NCBI GenBank assembly: GCA_051001995.1
Contig: JBPCMT010000112.1
Span: forward strand, 1-14,937
DNA length: 14,937 nt
From: CAWEHQ01 sp051001995
GTDB taxonomy: Bacteria; Actinomycetota; Thermoleophilia; Solirubrobacterales; Thermoleophilaceae
Direction of reading: 5' to 3'
A program made the position numbers and the translations under genes. Of this stretch, positions 13,135-14,937 are shown piece after piece (the stretch's first letter is position 1; every line of letters begins with the position of its first letter). The notes beneath the pieces were generated by a model. It had not been told where the DNA came from. It saw nothing but the letters and a program-made list of their open reading frames with translations, and ran no database searches.

Positions 13135-13903
13135 GCGAGACGTATGTGCACGGCTATCGCGCGCGGGAGCATGAGCGCCTGCAGGACCAGGCCGCGGGAG
13201 CACGGTGCTCGAGGCTGGGTGCGGCGTCGGCGCGCAGACGGTGACCCTGGCCGGGCGGAAGCCCGGAGGCCCGGTTCACGTCGGTCGACATCTCCGCGGA
13301 ATCGATCGCCGAAGCCAGGCGAAGGGCCGACCGGCCAGGACTTACCAACGTCGAGTTCGAGCGAGGGGACATCTTCGATCTGCCCTTCGAGGCCGAGTCC
13401 TTCGACCACCTCTTCGTCTGCTTCGTGCGGAGCACCTCTCCCGGCCCGTCGAGGCCCTGGCGATCCTCGGCACGCTGCTCAGACCCGGTGGCACCGTCAC
13501 CGTCATAGAGGGCGATCACGGATCTGCCTACTTCCACCCGGACAGCCCGATGGCTCGTGCGGCGATCCAGTGCCAGGTCCAGCTGCAGGCGGAGGCGGGC
13601 GGAGACGCGCTGATCGGCAGACGGCTCTACCCCCTGATGGTCGAAGCGGGGCTCGACGCGCCCCGGGTCTCCCCGCGGATGGTCTACGTGGACTCGAGCC
13701 GGCCCGACCTGGTCGACGGGTTCACGAGAAGGACGTTCACCGCGATGATCGAGGGCGTTCGCGAGTCCGCGATCGCGGCGGGGCTGATCGAGCCGCCGAG
13801 CTTCGATGCCGGCGTCCATGATCTCCACCGAACGACCGAGGCGGACGGCGTGTTCTGCTACACGTTCTTCAAGGGCGTGGGCGAGAAGAAGCAACGCGCC
13901 TGA
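13131..13903 (+). pseudogene. Class I SAM-dependent methyltransferase, disrupted by three frame changes
   Basis: The protein can be followed across frames. From GTG 13131, SETYVHGYRAREHERLQDQA is read in one frame. Near 13190-13196 the frame jumps directly to RGSTVLEAGCGVGAQTVTLA (SAM motif I); the stretch usually found between (about 15 residues) is missing, so a deletion is likely. At about 13259 one extra A shifts the frame; without it the text reads TLAGRSPEARFTSVDIS. Then VEFERGDIFDLPFEAESFDH is intact. At 13428-13429 one base is missing (expected FVLEHLSRP), and the last frame runs through RPGGTVTVIEGDHGSAYF to the TGA at 13901. No continuous product is possible. The GTG overlaps the acetyltransferase stop as GTGA, so this was an operon member. 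Single-base changes could be assembly error, but the larger gap suggests true decay. Confidence 0.85.
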
Positions 13904-13918
13904 GGCAGCGACGCGCTC

Positions 13919-14698
13919 TCAGCCCGCGGCTGCCTCCACCGTGCCGGCGCGGCGGTGCCGCCGGTAGGTGTCCTCGATCCAGCGGTAGGCACGCCGCTCG
14001 GCGAACTGGCCGCGAAAGCGCTCGAGCGCTTCGGGGCCCCGCGGTAGCCGCGGGCCCTCGGGCGGCATGACAATCGGGTACAGCAGCGCGGCGGCCGTCA
14101 GGTCCGCGACGCTGAAGCACTCCCCCACCAGGTAATCGCCGTCGAGCTCCGACTCGATGCGATCGAGCGCTTCGGCCACCTTGCGCCGCGCCAGCTCGGC
14201 GGCGGCTTCGCTGTCCACCCCGTAGCGCCGTTTCACGAACGAGCGGGCGCCCGCCGCCGCCAGCCGCCGGCCGCGCCCGGTGGCGGCGGGCACCTGCGTG
14301 GCAACCAGATCCTCGAGCCGCTCGCGGTCGCGGGTGAGCTCGTGCCAGGCCAGCAGGCGCATGTGAGGGCCGACCTCCTCGTCGAACCAGTCCTCCAGCT
14401 CGAGCGCGCGGCGGCGCTCGGCCTCATCTGAAGGGTACAGCGACGGCTCCGGAAATCGGCGCTCGAGCGCCGCGATGATCGCGGTCGAGTCCCCGATCCG
14501 GGCCCCGTCGAGCTCGAGCACCGGAAACGTCCTGTGCCTCCCGCGCGTCAGCGCGAGCGCGACCGGCATGTGCGCGCCGCCCGACACCGCGCGGCGCCCG
14601 TGCTCGACGCCCTTGTGCTCGAGCGCCCAGCGCGCCTTCTCGTTGTAATGCGAGATGACGATGTGCCAGAGGACCGGCCTGCTCTCGCTCGCCGCCAC
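13919..14698 (-). CDS. Glutathione S-transferase-fold protein
   Basis: 259 residues. The N-terminal thioredoxin-like domain (8-85) has SHYNEKARWALEHKGVEH, a common signature of GST-like proteins; RTFPVLELDG carries the cis-Pro, and IGDSTAIIAALERRFP has the Asp-Ser pair that binds the gamma-glutamyl group in true GSTs. Residues 95-245 are the all-helical second domain with YLVGECFSVADLTAAALL (190-207), the conserved N-capping and hydrophobic-core motif. GTG 14698 is directly next to the desaturase TAA, so the two genes are probably co-transcribed. Most actinobacteria use mycothiol, not glutathione, so the thiol cofactor or a non-GST role is uncertain. Converges with the methyltransferase remnant, with only 15 bases between. 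Confidence 0.88.
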   Translation of the reverse strand: MAASESRPVLWHIVISHYNEKARWALEHKGVEHGRRAVSGGAHMPVALALTRGRHRTFPVLELDGARIGDSTAIIAALERRFPEPSLYPSDEAERRRALELEDWFDEEVGPHMRLLAWHELTRDRERLEDLVATQVPAATGRGRRLAAAGARSFVKRRYGVDSEAAAELARRKVAEALDRIESELDGDYLVGECFSVADLTAAALLYPIVMPPEGPRLPRGPEALERFRGQFAERRAYRWIEDTYRRHRRAGTVEAAAG

Positions 14699-14937
14699 TT
14701 AGCTCGCCATCGACTCCGCGAGCTCGTCCACGCCCCGGTCCTTTGGGGCGCCGCCGTTGGCGCTGTGGTAGGGGCCGGGCTTCGGCCGCGGCTCGCCGCC
14801 GGGGAACGCCAGCCGGGCGATCGTCCGCTGCACCATGCCCAGCTGCTTAAAGAACGGGCCGGTGTTGTAGGGGAGGCCGTAGCGCTCGCATATTGCTCGC
14901 ACCTGCGGCGCGATCTCACCGTAGCGCGTGCTCGGCA
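14699..14937 (-). CDS. Membrane fatty-acid desaturase, C-terminal fragment (5' end outside window)
   Basis: The last 78 codons of a gene entering from the right edge. The text STRYGEIAPQVRAICERYGL followed by PYNTGPFFKQLGMVQRTIARLA is the typical C-terminus of acyl-CoA/acyl-lipid desaturases of the DesA3/linoleoyl-CoA desaturase type; the third histidine box normally lies just before it and is therefore outside. The tail PKPGPYHSANGGAPKDRGVD is variable. The stop TAA at 14699 abuts the GST start. Such enzymes insert a double bond in membrane acyl chains using ferredoxin or an oxidoreductase partner. The assignment rests on about 45 conserved residues. Confidence 0.75.
   Translation of the reverse strand, partial: PSTRYGEIAPQVRAICERYGLPYNTGPFFKQLGMVQRTIARLAFPGGEPRPKPGPYHSANGGAPKDRGVDELAESMAS

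Noticed and set aside
1..14937. Mobile element, prophage or defence island
   Set aside because: No transposase, integrase, phage structural gene, toxin-antitoxin pair or terminal inverted repeat was found; base composition looks uniform.

Overview
The window is a GC-rich (by eye about 70%) chromosomal segment with tightly packed genes, many GTG starts and stop/start overlaps. An F420-type deazaflavin-dependent nitroreductase, a secreted carboxypeptidase with glycine/aspartate nonapeptide repeats, paired FadE-like acyl-CoA dehydrogenases and TANNNT -10 boxes close to start codons all suggest an actinobacterium. My best guess is the class Thermoleophilia (Solirubrobacterales/Gaiellales), but this is inference without a marker gene. 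I see no rRNA, tRNA, CRISPR array, insertion sequence or phage gene.

Layout. (1) 1-3422, minus strand: a deazaflavin nitroreductase, then an apparent two-gene operon of a secreted Ca2+-type phosphoinositide phospholipase C-like enzyme with a lectin-like tail, followed by a secreted neutral ceramidase that runs off the left edge. (2) 3519-5906, plus: a large exported M14 zinc carboxypeptidase ending in ten tandem nonapeptides, divergent from region 1. (3) 6071-6816, plus: an internally deleted glyoxalase-fold (VOC) gene overlapping a phosphinothricin-type N-acetyltransferase, closed by a hairpin at 6845-6876. (4) 6900-7661, minus: a metallo-beta-lactamase-fold hydrolase with an altered metal motif. 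(5) 7722-13903, plus: a long co-directional run. It begins with an SDR oxidoreductase that appears to start at CTG, then two acyl-CoA dehydrogenase subunits, a CDF zinc exporter, a second SDR, a GNAT acetyltransferase and a frameshifted SAM methyltransferase. (6) 13919-14937, minus: the C-terminus of a membrane fatty-acid desaturase followed directly by a glutathione S-transferase-fold protein.

How they work together. The secreted phospholipase C-like enzyme and ceramidase could act in sequence on phosphosphingolipids: head-group removal to give ceramide, then hydrolysis to sphingoid base and fatty acid. This is the most interesting functional idea in the window, and it is inference. The SDR and FadE pair form a plausible acyl-CoA or isoprenoid/steroid side-chain oxidation module, in which only the first FadE subunit keeps the catalytic glutamate. 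The remaining genes look like ordinary accessory metabolism.

Two genes are broken or shortened: the VOC gene at 6071 and the methyltransferase at 13131. Three genes cannot be found correctly from ATG/GTG/TTG frames closed by a stop inside the window: the ceramidase (open at the edge), the desaturase (open at the edge) and the CTG-start SDR.
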